From Lutibacter sp. A80 (GTDB taxonomy: Bacteria; Bacteroidota; Bacteroidia; Flavobacteriales; Flavobacteriaceae), in contig NZ_CP092480.1 of NCBI RefSeq assembly GCF_022429645.1, forward strand, positions 1,532,501 through 1,596,500: DNA of 64,000 bases, written 5' to 3'. The notes beneath the pieces were generated by a model. It saw only the letters and a program-made list of their open reading frames with translations, was not told where the DNA came from and ran no database searches. The translations under genes and the position numbers were made by a program. Positions 42,370 to 51,045 of this stretch are shown one piece after another. The stretch's first letter is position 1. Each line of letters begins with the position of its first letter.

Positions 42370-42894
42370 TTATCCTTTAAATACTTTTTCTAAAGAAATT
42401 CCTCTTTCTTTTGCAATCATGCTAGCACTACGCAATTGTAATAAAGCATCAAATGTAGCTTTTACAACATTATGTGGGTTTGATGATCCTTGTGATTTTG
42501 AAAGTACATCGTGTACTCCAACAGAATCAAGTACCGCACGTACTGCACCACCTGCAATAACTCCTGTACCGTGTGAAGCTGGTTTTAAAAATACTCTTGC
42601 TCCACCAAATTTACCTTTTTGTTCGTGTGGTAAAGTTTGTTTAATAATTGGAATTCTTACTAAATTTTTCTTTGCATCTTCAATTGCTTTTGCAATTGCT
42701 GACGCTACATCTTTAGATTTACCTAATCCGTGACCAACAACACCATTTCCGTCTCCAACTACAACAATAGCTGAAAATCCGAATGCTCTACCCCCTTTAG
42801 TTACTTTAGTAACTCTTTGTACACCTACTAAGTGATCTTGTAGTTCTAACCCGCTAGGTTTTACTCTTTCTACGTTTTTGTATTTATGATACAT
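42370..42894 (-). CDS. rpsE: 30S ribosomal protein S5
   Basis: S5 contributes to mRNA helicase activity and decoding accuracy. The 174-residue protein has the dsRNA-binding-like N-domain [31 protein letters not shown] and the C-domain [55 protein letters not shown]. Spectinomycin-related loop region ([11 protein letters not shown]) is wild type. Six bases downstream of rplR. Confidence 0.98.
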   Translation of the reverse strand: MYHKYKNVERVKPSGLELQDHLVGVQRVTKVTKGGRAFGFSAIVVVGDGNGVVGHGLGKSKDVASAIAKAIEDAKKNLVRIPIIKQTLPHEQKGKFGGARVFLKPASHGTGVIAGGAVRAVLDSVGVHDVLSKSQGSSNPHNVVKATFDALLQLRSASMIAKERGISLEKVFKG

Positions 42895-42900
42895 AATTTA

Positions 42901-43254
42901 CTAAAATTTTAAACCTGCTTCTCTTGCAGCGTCTGCTAGAGCTTTCACTCTACCGTGATACAAAAATCCATTTCTATCGAATGCAACAGTTTCTATTCCT
43001 GCTTTAGAAGCTTTCTCTGCGATAGCTTTTCCTACTGCTTTAGAAACTTCTAATTTTGAACCTGTAGCTTCAATGTCTTTATCTCTTGATGATACTGATA
43101 CTAAAGTAGTACCTGCATTGTCATCTATTAATTGAGCATAAATTTCTTTGTTACTTCTAAATACAGATAACCTAGGTTTAGTAGCTGTACCTAAAACAAT
43201 TTTTCTAATTCTATGCTTAATTCTAATTCTTCTTTCAAGCTTTGATAATGCCAT
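42901..43254 (-). CDS. rplR: 50S ribosomal protein L18
   Basis: L18 binds 5S rRNA and attaches it to the large subunit with L5. The 117-residue product begins [22 protein letters not shown] and has [29 protein letters not shown] and the C-terminal [28 protein letters not shown], the family signature. Between rplF and rpsE in the spc cluster. Confidence 0.98.
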   Translation of the reverse strand: MALSKLERRIRIKHRIRKIVLGTATKPRLSVFRSNKEIYAQLIDDNAGTTLVSVSSRDKDIEATGSKLEVSKAVGKAIAEKASKAGIETVAFDRNGFLYHGRVKALADAAREAGLKF

Positions 43255-43269
43255 AATATAATAAACTTA

Positions 43270-43815
43270 TTATGCAGATTTACCTGCTTTTCTTCTTAAT
43301 ATTTCTCCTACAAATTTAACTCCTTTTCCTTTGTATGGTTCAGGTTTACGCATAGAACGAATCTTTGCTGCAACTGCTCCAACAAGTTGTTTGTCGAATG
43401 AAGTTAATTTTACGATAGGGTTTTTCCCTTTTTCTGAAATAGTTTCAACTTTTACTTCTGGAGCTACATCAATCACAATATTATGTGAAAAACCTAAAGC
43501 TAAATCTAAAACTTGTCCTTGGTTGCTAGCTCTATAACCAACACCTACAAGTTCTAATTCTTTAGTCCATCCAATTGAAACACCTTTTATCATATTATTT
43601 AATAAAGATCTGTATAAACCATGTTTTGCTTTATGGTTTTTACTATCTGAAGGACGTTCAACTATAACTGAACCATCTTCAACTTTAACAGTAATATCAT
43701 CTTTAATTTCTTGCGTTAACGCTCCCAACTTACCTTTTACAGTAACTACATTATCTTTTATATCTAATGTAACACCTTCTGGTATAGCAACTGGGTTATT
43801 TCCTATTCTTGACAT
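43270..43815 (-). CDS. rplF: 50S ribosomal protein L6
   Basis: L6 lies near the factor-binding site and sarcin-ricin loop. The 181-residue protein has two similar alpha/beta domains: SRIGNNPVAIPEGVTLDIKDNVVTVKG and, in the second, VGAVAAKIRSMRKPEPYKGKGVKFVGEILRRKAGK, the diagnostic C-terminal motif. Spacing to rpsH is 17 bases and to rplR 15 bases. Confidence 0.98.
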   Translation of the reverse strand: MSRIGNNPVAIPEGVTLDIKDNVVTVKGKLGALTQEIKDDITVKVEDGSVIVERPSDSKNHKAKHGLYRSLLNNMIKGVSIGWTKELELVGVGYRASNQGQVLDLALGFSHNIVIDVAPEVKVETISEKGKNPIVKLTSFDKQLVGAVAAKIRSMRKPEPYKGKGVKFVGEILRRKAGKSA

Positions 43816-43832
43816 CTTTGTTTAGTTCTTTA

Positions 43833-44231
43833 TTAATATACGTAACATAAAACTTCTCCACCAACATGCTCTTCCCTAGCTTGCTTATTAGTCATAACAC
43901 CTCTAGATGTAGATACTATAGCTATACCTAGTCCGTTTAATACACGTGGCATATCATTTGCTCCAACGTATTTACGTAAACCTGGTGTACTGATACGTTG
44001 TAATTTTTTTATAACAGAAGCTTTTGTTGCTTTGTCATATTTTAAGGCAATTTTTATAGTACCTTGAAAACCTGCATCATCAAATTTATAACTTAAAATA
44101 TAACCTTGATCAAATAAAATCTTAGTTATTTCTTTAGTGATTTTTGAAGCCGGAATTTCAACGACTCTATGACTTGCCATAATTGCATTTCTAACTCTAG
44201 TTAGATAGTCCGCGATTGGATCTGTAATCAT
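43833..44231 (-). CDS. rpsH: 30S ribosomal protein S8
   Basis: S8 binds helix 21 of 16S rRNA early in assembly and in E. coli also represses the spc operon by binding its mRNA. The 132-residue product shows ITDPIADYLTRVRNAIMASHRVVEIPASK and RKYVGANDMPRVLNGLGIAIVSTSRGVMTNKQAREEHVGGEVLCYVY, the conserved C-domain. A 70-base gap with a foldable element (44246-44280) lies just before its ATG, while most neighbours are separated by 2-20 bases. Confidence 0.98.
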   Translation of the reverse strand: MITDPIADYLTRVRNAIMASHRVVEIPASKITKEITKILFDQGYILSYKFDDAGFQGTIKIALKYDKATKASVIKKLQRISTPGLRKYVGANDMPRVLNGLGIAIVSTSRGVMTNKQAREEHVGGEVLCYVY

Positions 44232-44245
44232 AATCTATTAATTTA

Positions 44246-44280
44246 AGGTTTCGGTTTTCATTGCTCTCTGCAACGAACCT
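44246..44280 (-). promoter_or_regulatory. Foldable RNA before rpsH (candidate S8 site)
   Basis: AGGTT (44246-44250) pairs with AACCT (44276-44280), then CG (44252-44253) with CG (44274-44275) across a one-base bulge; after a seven-base one-sided bulge, TTGC (44261-44264) pairs with GCAA (44270-44273). It sits 15 bases before the rpsH ATG on the minus strand. A bulged helix is what S8 recognises, but I cannot show the specific core. Confidence 0.4.
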
Positions 44281-44301
44281 AAAACCAATTATTTAAAAAT
44301 T

Positions 44302-44571
44302 TTACCAACTAGCTTTTTTAACGCCTGGTATTAAACCTTGGTTTGCCATTTCACGGAATGTAACACGTGAAATACCAAATTGTCTCATGTACCCTTTTGG
44401 TCTTCCAGTTAATTTACAACGATTATGCATACGTACTGGTGATGCATTTTTCGGTAATTTTTGTAATGCTTCATAATCTCCAGCTTCTTTTAAAGCTTTA
44501 CGTTTATCAGCATACTTTTCAACTAACTTTTTTCTTTTAACCTCACGGGCTTTCATTGATTCTTTAGCCAT
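44302..44571 (-). CDS. rpsN: 30S ribosomal protein S14, zinc-free form
   Basis: S14 is a head protein of the small subunit. The 89-residue length and absence of the CxxC...CxxC zinc knuckle make it the C-minus form; only one cysteine ([20 protein letters not shown]) is present. N-terminal [22 protein letters not shown] and C-terminal [20 protein letters not shown] match the family. 3 bases after rplE, so coupled to it. Confidence 0.98.
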   Translation of the reverse strand: MAKESMKAREVKRKKLVEKYADKRKALKEAGDYEALQKLPKNASPVRMHNRCKLTGRPKGYMRQFGISRVTFREMANQGLIPGVKKASW

Positions 44572-44574
44572 TCC

Positions 44575-45126
44575 TTAATTCTTTTTAAATGGTAAACCTA
44601 ATTCACTTAATAATGATTTTGCTTCTTTATCAGTATTGGCAGATGTTACAAATGTAATATCCATACCACTAATTTTGTTTACTTTATCAATATCAATTTC
44701 TGGGAAAATGATTTGTTCAGTAATACCTAAATTATAGTTTCCTCTACCATCAAAACCATTTGCCTTGATTCCGTTAAAGTCCCTTACACGAGGTAGAGAT
44801 GCAGTAACCAATCTATCTAAAAATTCGTACATTTTTGTACCACGTAAAGTTACTTTAGCACCAATTGGCACACCTTTACGTAATTTAAAAGCTGCTACAT
44901 CTTTTTTAGATACAGTAGATATTGCTTTTTGACCAGAAATTTTAGTCAATTCATCAACAGCATAATCTATTAATTTCTTATCAGCTACAGCTGCACCAAC
45001 ACCTTTACTAATTACAATTTTTTGTAATTTAGGTACTTGCATAATGTTTTTGTAACTGAACTCTTCAGTAAGAGCTTTTACAACTCTATTACTATATTCT
45101 TCTTTAAGTCTTGGTATATAAGCCAT
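44575..45126 (-). CDS. rplE: 50S ribosomal protein L5
   Basis: L5 binds 5S rRNA and contacts S13 across the subunit interface. The 183-residue protein begins [22 protein letters not shown] and includes [30 protein letters not shown] and the C-terminal [35 protein letters not shown]. Two bases after rplX. In E. coli the S8 repressor site of the spc operon overlaps the rplE start; no comparable gap exists here. Confidence 0.98.
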   Translation of the reverse strand: MAYIPRLKEEYSNRVVKALTEEFSYKNIMQVPKLQKIVISKGVGAAVADKKLIDYAVDELTKISGQKAISTVSKKDVAAFKLRKGVPIGAKVTLRGTKMYEFLDRLVTASLPRVRDFNGIKANGFDGRGNYNLGITEQIIFPEIDIDKVNKISGMDITFVTSANTDKEAKSLLSELGLPFKKN

Positions 45127-45128
45127 AA

Positions 45129-45434
45129 CTAAATTGCTTTATCAGATTTTTTAGAGAACCTAACTTTTGTTTCACCTTCAACTCTATAACCTACTTTAGT
45201 AACGTTATCTCCTTCAAGTAACATTAAGTTAGATATATGAATTGAAGCTTCCTTTTTAACAATTCCACCTTGTGGATTTTGTGCGCTAGGTTTTGAATGT
45301 TTAGATATCATATTAACACCTTCAACAATCGCTCTGTTTTTATTTGGAAAAATTGTAACAACTTTTCCTTCTTCTCCTTTATGATCTCCTGCCATTACTC
45401 TAACAGTATCTCCTGATTTTATCTTTAATTTCAT
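45129..45434 (-). CDS. rplX: 50S ribosomal protein L24
   Basis: L24 is an assembly initiator of the large subunit. The 101-residue product has a KOW motif ([39 protein letters not shown]), then [30 protein letters not shown]. Normal length. Between rplN (14 bases) and rplE (2 bases). Confidence 0.98.
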   Translation of the reverse strand: MKLKIKSGDTVRVMAGDHKGEEGKVVTIFPNKNRAIVEGVNMISKHSKPSAQNPQGGIVKKEASIHISNLMLLEGDNVTKVGYRVEGETKVRFSKKSDKAI

Positions 45435-45448
45435 CTCTTACTAATTTA

Positions 45449-45820
45449 TTAAAGCACTTCAGGTGCTAATGATACAATTTTCATAAATTGTTTTTCACGA
45501 AGTTCTCTTGCAACAGGACCAAAAACACGAGTTCCTTTCATGTCTTCAGTATCTGCATTTAATAATACACAAGCATTATCGTCAAAACGGATATAAGATC
45601 CATCTTTTCTTCTAATTTCTTTCTTCGTCCTAACAACCACTGCTTTAGAAACTTGACCTTTTTTAACAGATCCATTTGGTGTAGCATCTTTAATACTAAC
45701 AACAATTTTATCTCCAATAGAAGCGTAACGTTTTTTAGTTCCTCCTAAAACTCTAATTACTAAAACCTCTTTAGCTCCAGTATTATCTGCGACTCTTAAT
45801 CTTGATTCTGTCTGTAACAT
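45449..45820 (-). CDS. rplN: 50S ribosomal protein L14
   Basis: L14 forms an intersubunit bridge with 16S rRNA and is the binding partner of RsfS. The 123-residue protein starts [20 protein letters not shown] and includes [35 protein letters not shown] and [28 protein letters not shown]. Standard length. Two bases after rpsQ. Confidence 0.99.
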   Translation of the reverse strand: MLQTESRLRVADNTGAKEVLVIRVLGGTKKRYASIGDKIVVSIKDATPNGSVKKGQVSKAVVVRTKKEIRRKDGSYIRFDDNACVLLNADTEDMKGTRVFGPVARELREKQFMKIVSLAPEVL

Positions 45821-45822
45821 AA

Positions 45823-46080
45823 TTATTTAGCTCTTTCTAGGATTTCTACTAATCTCCAACGTTTTGATTTACTCATTGGACGTGTTTCCATTATTCTAAC
45901 AGTATCTCCAATATTGCAATCATTTTTCTCATCGTGAGCAACATACTTTTTAGTGCTTAACACGAATTTTCCGTACATAGGGTGCTTCATTTTTTTAACT
46001 TCAGCAACAACAATAGATTTCTCCATTTTATTACTTGAAACTACACCTATTCTCTCTTTTCTAAGATTTCTTTTTTCCAT
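45823..46080 (-). CDS. rpsQ: 30S ribosomal protein S17
   Basis: S17 is an early-binding OB-fold protein of the 16S 5' domain. The 85-residue product reads [30 protein letters not shown] and [28 protein letters not shown], with the conserved RPxSKxKRW segment. Between rpmC (19 bases) and rplN (2 bases). Confidence 0.98.
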   Translation of the reverse strand: MEKRNLRKERIGVVSSNKMEKSIVVAEVKKMKHPMYGKFVLSTKKYVAHDEKNDCNIGDTVRIMETRPMSKSKRWRLVEILERAK

Positions 46081-46099
46081 CTTTTACTACTGAATACAA

Positions 46100-46291
46100 T
46101 TATTGTAATTCTCTTTTTGTTAATTCTGTAGCTACACGCGCTACAGTTCTTCTAAGTACTCTCAATTGCAGTGGAGTTTCCAACGGCGATATTGAATGAG
46201 CCATTTTAAGATCTGTATAACTTTTCTTTAAACTTCCAAGTTTATCTTGTAACTCTTCAGTTGATAATTCTATAATTTCTGATTGTTTCAT
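46100..46291 (-). CDS. rpmC: 50S ribosomal protein L29
   Basis: L29 is a two-helix protein at the tunnel exit beside L23. The 63-residue product KQSEIIELSTEELQDKLGSLKKSYTDLKMAHSISPLETPLQLRVLRRTVARVATELTKREL fits the family in length and in the L-R-R-x-(I/V)-A-R signature. Between rplP and rpsQ. Confidence 0.97.
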   Translation of the reverse strand: MKQSEIIELSTEELQDKLGSLKKSYTDLKMAHSISPLETPLQLRVLRRTVARVATELTKRELQ

Positions 46292-46306
46292 TTTCTTAAT
46301 CGGTTA

Positions 46307-46735
46307 TTAAGCGTTATCAAAATCTCTAGCTACAACAAACTTTGTTTTAACAGGTAGTTTTTGTGCTGCTAAACGTAAGGCTTCTTTTGCAACATCTGCA
46401 GGAACACCTCCAACTTCAAACATAATTCTACCAGGCTTTACAACTGCTACGAAATATTCTGGAGCTCCTTTACCTTTACCCATACGTACTTCTAATGGCT
46501 TTTTAGTAATAGGCTTGTCTGGAAATATTTTAATCCATAACTGTCCTTGCCTTTTCATATGACGCGTAGCTGCAATACGAGCTGCCTCTATTTGACGAGA
46601 AGTAAGTAGGTTTTGTTCTAAAGATTTTATACCAAACATTCCGTTGGAAAGTTGATGTCCTCTTTGAGAATTTCCGGTCATATTCCCTTTCGCCTTCTGT
46701 ACTTTACGATATTTAACTCTCTTTGGCTGTAACAT
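46307..46735 (-). CDS. rplP: 50S ribosomal protein L16
   Basis: L16 contacts the A-site tRNA elbow and helps form the peptidyl-transferase centre. The 142-residue product has [49 protein letters not shown] and [27 protein letters not shown]. Slightly longer than E. coli L16 (136). Between rpsC and rpmC. Confidence 0.98.
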   Translation of the reverse strand: MLQPKRVKYRKVQKAKGNMTGNSQRGHQLSNGMFGIKSLEQNLLTSRQIEAARIAATRHMKRQGQLWIKIFPDKPITKKPLEVRMGKGKGAPEYFVAVVKPGRIMFEVGGVPADVAKEALRLAAQKLPVKTKFVVARDFDNA

Positions 46736-46759
46736 TTTTAATTTCTAAATTTTAAAAAT

Positions 46760-47482
46760 TTATTTTCTTCTACGATTTTGTGGTCTTTTAGAATTTCCTC
46801 TGTCGCCACCCTTTCCTTGTTTTTTAGAAAGACCAACTAGTGGAGATAATTCTCTTTTTCCATAAACCTCGCCTTTCATAATCCATACTTTAACACCTAA
46901 GCGTCCGTATGTAGTATGAGCTTCAACAAGTGCATAGTCTATATCAGCTCTAAATGTAGAAAGAGGAATTCTTCCATCTTTATAATGTTCAGAACGTGCC
47001 ATTTCAGCTCCGTTTAAACGACCTGATATTTGAACTTTAATACCTTCGGCATTCATCCTCATAGTTGCAGCGATAGCCATTTTAATTGCTCTTCTGTATG
47101 AAATTCTGTTTTCAATTTGACGAGCAATACTTGCAGCTACTAATGTTGCATCTAATTCTGGACGCTTAATTTCAAAAATATTAATTTGAACTTCTTTACC
47201 TGTAATTTTTTTAAGCTCTTCTTTTAACTTGTCTACCTCTTGACCACCTTTACCGATAATAATACCAGGTCTAGCAGTAGTGATAGTAACGGTTACAAGT
47301 TTAAGTGTACGCTCAATTATTACAGTTGAAACACTTGCTTTTGATAATCTGGCATGTACATACCTTCTTATCTTATCATCTTCAGCTAATTTATCACCGT
47401 AGTCTCTTCCTCCGTACCAGTTAGAATCCCATCCTCTGATAATTCCTAAACGATTTCCTATTGGATTTGTTTTTTGTCCCAT
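46760..47482 (-). CDS. rpsC: 30S ribosomal protein S3
   Basis: S3 forms part of the mRNA entry channel and helicase. The 240-residue product has the N-terminal [22 protein letters not shown], the KH domain with [24 protein letters not shown] (GxxG loop), and the C-terminal domain [59 protein letters not shown] lysine-rich extension ([21 protein letters not shown]) ends the protein. Six bases after rplV. Confidence 0.98.
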   Translation of the reverse strand: MGQKTNPIGNRLGIIRGWDSNWYGGRDYGDKLAEDDKIRRYVHARLSKASVSTVIIERTLKLVTVTITTARPGIIIGKGGQEVDKLKEELKKITGKEVQINIFEIKRPELDATLVAASIARQIENRISYRRAIKMAIAATMRMNAEGIKVQISGRLNGAEMARSEHYKDGRIPLSTFRADIDYALVEAHTTYGRLGVKVWIMKGEVYGKRELSPLVGLSKKQGKGGDRGNSKRPQNRRRK

Positions 47483-47488
47483 TTCTAC

Positions 47489-47899
47489 TTATGATTGATT
47501 GCTTACATTTTTACTTCCTAAAACTAAAGTCACATGATTAGAACGTTTTCTAATACGGTGAGCACGACCTTGTGGTGCTGGTCTTAGTCTTTTTAACATT
47601 CCTGCGCTGTCTACAAAAATTTCTTTTACAAATAGACCTGCATCTTCTATACTTGAATCTTCATTCTTAGCTTGCCAGTTTGCAATAGCACTTAACAATA
47701 ATTTTTCAAGATTAATAGATGCTTCTTTTGAATTAAATTTTAAAATCTGAAGTGCTTTTTCAACTTCAACTCCTCTAACTAAATCCGCAACTAAACGCAT
47801 TTTTCTAGGTGATGTAGGACAACCTGTAAGCTTAGCAAAAGCTAATTGCTTCTTCTCCTCTTTTATCTGCTGTGCTCTTAATTTTTTTCGAACTCCCAT
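47489..47899 (-). CDS. rplV: 50S ribosomal protein L22
   Basis: L22 lines the exit tunnel; its beta-hairpin is where macrolide-resistance changes arise. The 136-residue product has [29 protein letters not shown] and the tunnel hairpin [30 protein letters not shown] with no deletion relative to usual sequence as far as I can tell. A short basic N-terminal extension ([18 protein letters not shown]) makes it longer than the 110-residue E. coli protein. Between rpsS and rpsC. Confidence 0.98.
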   Translation of the reverse strand: MGVRKKLRAQQIKEEKKQLAFAKLTGCPTSPRKMRLVADLVRGVEVEKALQILKFNSKEASINLEKLLLSAIANWQAKNEDSSIEDAGLFVKEIFVDSAGMLKRLRPAPQGRAHRIRKRSNHVTLVLGSKNVSNQS

Positions 47900-47909
47900 G
47901 ATTACCTAC

Positions 47910-48188
47910 TTATTTTTTTCCTTTATTTTTAGCACCTGCATGTCCTCTGTAAGAACGTGTTGGTGAAAATTCTCCTAATTTATGCCCTACCATATTTTCA
48001 GTTACATAAACTGGTACAAACTGTCTTCCGTTATGTACGGCAATTGTTTGTCCTACAAAATCTGGAGTAATCATACTTGCTCTTGACCAAGTTTTAATTA
48101 CAGCTTTGTTACCAGATTCAATTTTATCTTGTACTTTCTTCTCAAGTTTATGAAAAACGTAAGGTCCTTTTTTTAATGAACGTGCCAT
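47910..48188 (-). CDS. rpsS: 30S ribosomal protein S19
   Basis: S19 is a head protein that partners S13 at the P site. The 92-residue product has [73 protein letters not shown], the family signature. Between rplB and rplV with 6- and 10-base gaps. Confidence 0.99.
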   Translation of the reverse strand: MARSLKKGPYVFHKLEKKVQDKIESGNKAVIKTWSRASMITPDFVGQTIAVHNGRQFVPVYVTENMVGHKLGEFSPTRSYRGHAGAKNKGKK

Positions 48189-48194
48189 ATCTAA

Positions 48195-49019
48195 TTATTT
48201 TTTTCTACGTTCTAAAATATATTTATTACTCGCCTTAGTCTTAGATCTAGTTTTGAAACCTTTTGCAGGTATACCGTTTTTAGATCTTGGATGTCCTCCA
48301 GAAGACTTTCCTTCACCACCACCCATTGGATGATCTACAGGATTCATTACAACTGGTCTAACTCTTGGTCTTCTACCTAACCAACGTGTTCTACCCGCCT
48401 TACCTGAAACAAGTAATTGGTGATCAGAATTAGATACAACTCCAATTGTTGCCATACAAGTTATAAGAATTAATCTTACCTCACCTGATGGTAATTTAAC
48501 AGTTGCATATTTACCTTCTCTTGCAATTAATTGAGCAAAAGAACCAGCACTACGTGCTAATACAGCTCCTTTACCTGGATGTAATTCTATACATGAGATT
48601 GTAGTTCCTAAAGGAATATGGCTTAACAACATTGTATTTCCAACATCAGGAGTAGCTCCTTCACCAGAAACAATAGTTTGCCCAACTTTTAAACCATTTT
48701 GAGCAACTATATAACGTTTTTCACCATCTTTGTAAACAACTAATGCAATAAATGCAGTACGATTAGGATCGTACTCAATAGTTTTTACTGTAGCAGGAAT
48801 ACCTGTTTTATTTCTTTTGAAATCAATAATACGGTATTTCTGTTTATGACCACCACCTAAATGGCGCATAGTCATTTTACCTCCACTATTTCGACCTCCA
48901 GATTTTTTTTTCGGAGCAAGTAAACTTTTCTCCGGCTTATCAGTAGTTATGGTGTCGAACCCATTTACTACTCTAAAACGCTGACCTGGTGTTATTGGTT
49001 TTAATTTTCTAACTGACAT
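48195..49019 (-). CDS. rplB: 50S ribosomal protein L2
   Basis: L2 is essential for subunit joining and the peptidyl-transferase centre. The 274-residue protein has [26 protein letters not shown]-like [13 protein letters not shown], the SH3-like domain [34 protein letters not shown] and the catalytic-site loop [26 protein letters not shown] (His near the PTC). C-terminal [19 protein letters not shown]. Usual length. Between rplW and rpsS. Confidence 0.99.
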   Translation of the reverse strand: MSVRKLKPITPGQRFRVVNGFDTITTDKPEKSLLAPKKKSGGRNSGGKMTMRHLGGGHKQKYRIIDFKRNKTGIPATVKTIEYDPNRTAFIALVVYKDGEKRYIVAQNGLKVGQTIVSGEGATPDVGNTMLLSHIPLGTTISCIELHPGKGAVLARSAGSFAQLIAREGKYATVKLPSGEVRLILITCMATIGVVSNSDHQLLVSGKAGRTRWLGRRPRVRPVVMNPVDHPMGGGEGKSSGGHPRSKNGIPAKGFKTRSKTKASNKYILERRKK

Positions 49020-49031
49020 TTTTATCTTATC

Positions 49032-49322
49032 TTAGATATTGCTATAAAAATCAATACTTTCTCCTTCAGCTAATTGAACTATTGCTTTTTTATAAGCTCC
49101 TTTCATCGCTTGAACAATTCCACTTTTAGTGTATTTTGTATTACGTTGAACTGGATAATTCATAGTTCTAACACTTTCAATTGCTACACCGTAAGCTTTC
49201 TCAACAGCGTTTTTAATTTCAAGTTTATTAGCCTTTTTATTTACAACAAAAGCATAACGATTATATAATTCGCTATCATTTGTTGCCTTTTCCGTGATAA
49301 TAGGTTTAATTAAAATACTCAT
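49032..49322 (-). CDS. rplW: 50S ribosomal protein L23
   Basis: L23 sits at the exit tunnel and docks trigger factor and SRP. The 96-residue product SILIKPIITEKATNDSELYNRYAFVVNKKANKLEIKNAVEKAYGVAIESVRTMNYPVQRNTKYTKSG matches the family (I-x-T-E-K-(A/S) at the start; KxxIKxAVE in the middle). Between rplD and rplB, nine and twelve bases away. Confidence 0.98.
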   Translation of the reverse strand: MSILIKPIITEKATNDSELYNRYAFVVNKKANKLEIKNAVEKAYGVAIESVRTMNYPVQRNTKYTKSGIVQAMKGAYKKAIVQLAEGESIDFYSNI

Positions 49323-49331
49323 ATCTGCTAC

Positions 49332-49961
49332 CTATTTACTTAAATTAGATTCAATTCCTTCTAAAGATCCTTCTGAAAGAATAACTTTATTGGCATTTAA
49401 CAATTCGTAAGTACTTAATCCTGTATTGATTACAGTTTTAGAACGTTTTAAATTGCGCGATGACAAATATACATTATTATTTGGTTCAGCAAAGACAAAT
49501 AACGATTTTTTGTTCTCAATACCAAACGCTTGCAATATTGCAGTAAAGTTTTTGGTTTTTGGAGTTTCAAAATTAAAGTCTTCTACAACAATAATATTAT
49601 TCTCTTTTGCTTGAATACTTAAGGCTGATTTACGAGCTAATTTTTTTAAATTTTTGTTTAATTTAAAAGAATGGTCTTGTGGTCTAGGACCAAAAATACG
49701 TCCACCTCCTCTAAAAACAGGAGATTTAATACTACCTGCACGAGCTGTACCAGTACCTTTTTGCTTTTTAATTTTTCTAGTACTTCCAGAAATTTCAGCT
49801 CTTTCTTTAGCTTTACTAGTTCCTTGTCTTTTATTAGCCAAAAACTGTTTTACATCTAAGTAAACAGCGTGATCGTTTGGCTCAATTCCATATACAGCAT
49901 CAGAAAGTTCAACTTTTCTTCCTGTATCTTTTCCTTGTATGTCTAAAACTGATACTTTCAT
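49332..49961 (-). CDS. rplD: 50S ribosomal protein L4
   Basis: L4 reaches into the exit tunnel and, in E. coli, represses transcription and translation of the S10 operon by binding its leader. The 209-residue product has KGTGTARAGSIKSPVFRGGGRIFGPRPQDHSFKLNKNLKKLARKSALS (tunnel loop) and the C-terminal domain with TVINTGLSTYELLNANKVILSEGSLEGIE. Its ATG overlaps the rplC stop by one base (TAATG). The stem-loop before rplC (50619-50714) is the natural place for an L4-type control here. Confidence 0.98.
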   Translation of the reverse strand: MKVSVLDIQGKDTGRKVELSDAVYGIEPNDHAVYLDVKQFLANKRQGTSKAKERAEISGSTRKIKKQKGTGTARAGSIKSPVFRGGGRIFGPRPQDHSFKLNKNLKKLARKSALSIQAKENNIIVVEDFNFETPKTKNFTAILQAFGIENKKSLFVFAEPNNNVYLSSRNLKRSKTVINTGLSTYELLNANKVILSEGSLEGIESNLSK

Positions 49962-50578
49962 TATTTCTGAATGATTACATAAGCGTTTTTATGTCCAGGA
50001 ATTGCTCCTTTAACAACAAGTAAGTTCTTTTCAGCAACTACTTTTAAAACTCTTAAATTTTGAACTGTTACATTTTTTCCTCCCATTCTACCTGCCATAC
50101 GCATTCCTTTGAATACACGTGCAGGGTAAGATGCTGCTCCAATTGAACCTGGCGCTCTTAAACGGTTATGTTGACCGTGAGTAGCTTGACCTACACCGGC
50201 AAAACCATGACGTTTTACAACCCCTTGAAATCCTTTACCTTTTGAAGTTGCTGATACATCAACAAACTCTCCTTCAGTAAATAATTCAACTGTTAATTCA
50301 TCACCTAATTTGTGCTCCTCATCAAAATCCTGAAATTCAACAACTTTTTTCTTGGCAGTGGTCCCCGCTTTCTTAAAGTGACCATCTAAAGCTTTATTAG
50401 AGCTTTTTGCCTTCTTGTCATCGAAACCAAGTTGAAGGGCATTATACCCATCTACTTCTTCGGTTCTGACTTGGGTAACTACGCACGGACCTGCTTCGAT
50501 TACTGTACAAGGAATATTCTTCCCATTTTCGTCGAATAAGCTGGTCATTCCGATTTTTCTTCCTATTAACCCAGACAT
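49961..50578 (-). CDS. rplC: 50S ribosomal protein L3
   Basis: L3 is an assembly initiator whose finger reaches the peptidyl-transferase centre. The 205-residue product begins [38 protein letters not shown] and contains [54 protein letters not shown] with the Gln that PrmB methylates in E. coli. First gene after the 144-base gap that separates it from rpsJ. Confidence 0.98.
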   Translation of the reverse strand: MSGLIGRKIGMTSLFDENGKNIPCTVIEAGPCVVTQVRTEEVDGYNALQLGFDDKKAKSSNKALDGHFKKAGTTAKKKVVEFQDFDEEHKLGDELTVELFTEGEFVDVSATSKGKGFQGVVKRHGFAGVGQATHGQHNRLRAPGSIGAASYPARVFKGMRMAGRMGGKNVTVQNLRVLKVVAEKNLLVVKGAIPGHKNAYVIIQK

Positions 50579-50618
50579 TTCTATTTAATTAAATTAATTA
50601 TTATTCTATTTTTATTTC

Positions 50619-50650
50619 AAAAAAACAGGACTGAAAATAATTCAGCCCTG
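50619..50650 (-). terminator. Attenuator-like terminator between rpsJ and rplC
   Basis: On the minus strand CAGGGCUGAA (complement of 50650-50641) pairs with UUCAGUCCUG (complement of 50635-50626) in a full 10-pair stem, one pair being G-U, loop of 5, followed by seven U. It lies inside the ribosomal array between two genes normally co-transcribed, so it must be leaky or regulated. Confidence 0.75.
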
Positions 50651-50687
50651 AATTTATTTTCTTTCGTTTTTCCCTCGACTACCGCTT

Positions 50688-50714
50688 AGGACATGTAACC
50701 AAATTTCTTTGGTT
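50688..50714 (-). promoter_or_regulatory. Upstream part of the rplC leader: hairpin and possible antiterminator
   Basis: AACCAAA (50697-50703) pairs with TTTGGTT (50708-50714). Next to it AGGAC (50688-50692) repeats the AGGAC of the terminator arm (50627-50631), so on the RNA GUCCU could pair with AGGGC of the terminator's first arm and block its formation. The pairing is only five bases, so this is a suggestion. Confidence 0.4.
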
Positions 50715-50722
50715 TTGAGAAA

Positions 50723-51028
50723 TTAAACTTTAATTTCTACTTCAACTCCACTTGGAAGTTCTAATTTCATTAGAGCGTCAATAGTTTTTGATGATGAACT
50801 ATAGATATCTAACAATCTTTTGTAAGAACTTAATTGGAATTGCTCACGTGATTTTTTATTAACGTGTGGTGAACGTAATACTGTAAAAATCTTTTTATGA
50901 GTTGGTAATGGAATTGGTCCATTTACAACTGCTCCAGTATTTTTTACCGTTTTTACAATTTTTTCAGCAGATTTATCTACTAAATTGTAATCGTACGATT
51001 TTAATTTTATTCTAATTTTTTGACTCAT
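50723..51028 (-). CDS. rpsJ: 30S ribosomal protein S10
   Basis: S10 is a head protein; as NusE it also joins antitermination complexes. The 101-residue product [63 protein letters not shown] is typical. It lies 17 bases after fusA and 144 bases before rplC; by position it behaves as the last gene of the str cluster rather than the first of S10. Confidence 0.99.
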   Translation of the reverse strand: MSQKIRIKLKSYDYNLVDKSAEKIVKTVKNTGAVVNGPIPLPTHKKIFTVLRSPHVNKKSREQFQLSSYKRLLDIYSSSSKTIDALMKLELPSGVEVEIKV

Positions 51029-51045
51029 CGTTTATAATTTAGAGA

